DNA from: Acidobacteriota bacterium
Lineage (GTDB): Bacteria > Acidobacteriota > Blastocatellia > Pyrinomonadales > Pyrinomonadaceae
Reading direction: 5' to 3'
NCBI GenBank assembly: GCA_963169175.1
Contig: CAUJFK010000142.1
Location: forward strand, 1-5,768
Length of the DNA stretch: 5,768 nucleotides
A model generated the notes under the pieces. The model was not told where the DNA came from and did not search any database. It saw only the letters and a program-made list of their open reading frames with translations. Positions 5,301-5,768 of the stretch are shown here, piece after piece. Both the position numbers and the translations under genes were made by a program. Each line of letters starts with the position of its first letter. Positions within the stretch are counted from its first letter, which is position 1.

Positions 5301-5352
5301 TAACTGTTATGTAATTCCGACAAATATAACGTCAAGCGACGTCGTTCCAAAT

Positions 5353-5381
5353 ACTATAGAAAATGTTTTCCGGTTTGTAAA
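5353..5381 (-). promoter_or_regulatory. Sigma70-type promoter of the ilv operon
   Basis: On the minus strand TTTACA (5381-5376) and TATAGT (5358-5353) are separated by exactly 17 bases. Each matches the consensus at five of six positions. The predicted start is near 5346, giving a leader of about 195 nt to ilvB that contains the whole attenuator. An A7 tract (T5395-T5401 on the plus strand) lies 13-20 bp upstream of the -35 box and could act as an UP element. Confidence 0.72.
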
Positions 5382-5553
5382 GCAGTTTGTCGAATTTTTT
5401 TGCCTTTTTTGTCAAAAGGCCAATTTCGGCAGCGAGTTCCGACGACTCCAACTCATGACATCGTAAGTATGACGTATATCGCGGCTGCTGATCTCGCTGC
5501 TGTAGATTCTTGCCGATATCTTCTTTCTTTGCGATCCAATAGGTTACCCGCCG
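5382..5553. other. Intergenic region between the FG-GAP gene and the ilv promoter
   Basis: No coding frame is supported here. It holds a hairpin, GCCTTTT (5402-5408) with AAAAGGC (5414-5420), next to a T-run at 5395-5401. On the minus strand the stem is followed by A, not U, so it is not a normal intrinsic terminator for the upstream gene. A 17-base segment at 5521-5537 is the reverse complement of 2701-2717 in the ilvN-ilvC palindrome. Confidence 0.6.
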
Positions 5554-5768
5554 TCAATAAATATACGCACTCTGCGTTGGCCGATCACCGTTCTGGCCAA
5601 AGGCTTCGGTTAAGAATCCGGCTGTGGACTGGTTCAGGAACCACGTCGCGGCCGTCGGACGAAATACCGCCACATCTGCCTTCCCGTCGCCGTCGTAATC
5701 GGCGGCTGCCGGAATGTCGCCGGCCTGGCCCCAGTTTACGCTGTCAAACCCGGACGTTGTCTGGTTGC
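5554..5768 (-). CDS. C-terminal end of an FG-GAP/VCBS repeat protein (5' part outside the window)
   Basis: The last 70 codons of a gene that begins beyond the right edge, ending in TGA at 5556-5554. The visible part holds one complete repeat and portions of its neighbours: G16-D-I-P-A-A-A-D-Y-D-G-D-G-K-A-D-V-A-V-F-R-P, then T-W-F-L-N-Q-S and F55-G-Q-N-G-D-R-P. The D-Y-D-G-D-G-K-A-D segment is the calcium-binding-like loop of FG-GAP/VCBS beta-propeller blades. Such proteins are usually exported and large and often sit on the cell surface, but the signal peptide and other domains cannot be seen. The next blade would start at about Q66-S-A-Y and the chain stops there, a common way for these proteins to end. 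It is probably unrelated in function to the ilv operon, which has its own promoter. Family assignment is good; function unknown. Confidence 0.85.
   Translation of the reverse strand, partial: NQTTSGFDSVNWGQAGDIPAAADYDGDGKADVAVFRPTAATWFLNQSTAGFLTEAFGQNGDRPTQSAYIY

Noticed and set aside
5152..5346. T-box or other metabolite-binding riboswitch in the ilv leader
   Set aside because: No T-box core was recognised, and the short Ile-codon ORF with alternating stems explains the region better.
5402..5420. Intrinsic terminator for the FG-GAP gene
   Set aside because: On the minus strand the stem is followed by A residues rather than U, and on the plus strand by CAATTTCGG, so neither direction has a U-tail.

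Overview
The window looks like a piece of chromosome from an Acidobacteriota-type bacterium, plausibly the Blastocatellia/Pyrinomonadaceae group. This is inferred from the general character of the encoded proteins, from a C-terminal FG-GAP/VCBS-type repeat protein of the kind abundant there, from moderate GC, and from spacers full of short interspersed repeats. No marker gene proves the taxonomy. Every recognisable gene lies on the minus strand, so the biological order runs from high to low coordinates.

Layout in transcription order: (1) 5768-5554, the last 70 residues of an FG-GAP/VCBS repeat protein. (2) 5553-5382, non-coding, with a hairpin and an A-tract (minus strand). (3) 5381-5353, a strong sigma70-like promoter. 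(4) 5346-5152, a leader of about 195 nt holding a 20-codon, isoleucine-rich leader peptide and mutually exclusive hairpins that fit a classical ribosome-mediated attenuator. (5) ilvB (5151-3382), ilvN (3230-2718) and ilvC (2615-1599). These encode acetohydroxyacid synthase large and small subunits and ketol-acid reductoisomerase, the first two shared steps of isoleucine and valine synthesis. (6) A small cupin gene (1434-1060). (7) A repeat-rich spacer (1059-879). (8) pheA (878 to the left edge), a chorismate mutase-prephenate dehydratase fusion cut off before its C-terminal ACT domain.

How it works together: IlvB makes acetohydroxy acids, IlvN should give feedback control by branched-chain amino acids, and IlvC reduces and isomerises the products. 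The attenuator would link transcription of the cluster to isoleucyl-tRNA charging. PheA starts the phenylalanine branch from chorismate; its link to the ilv genes may be only proximity.

The most notable discovery is the ilv leader: the peptide MIREFYFISIIIAVRSARGG with its 1:2, 2:3 and 3:4 pairings. The second is the spacer content. Each gap in the cluster carries a different repeat: imperfect palindromes in the ilvB-ilvN, ilvN-ilvC and ilvC-cupin gaps, and three heptamer arrays plus a 30-bp direct repeat in the cupin-pheA gap.
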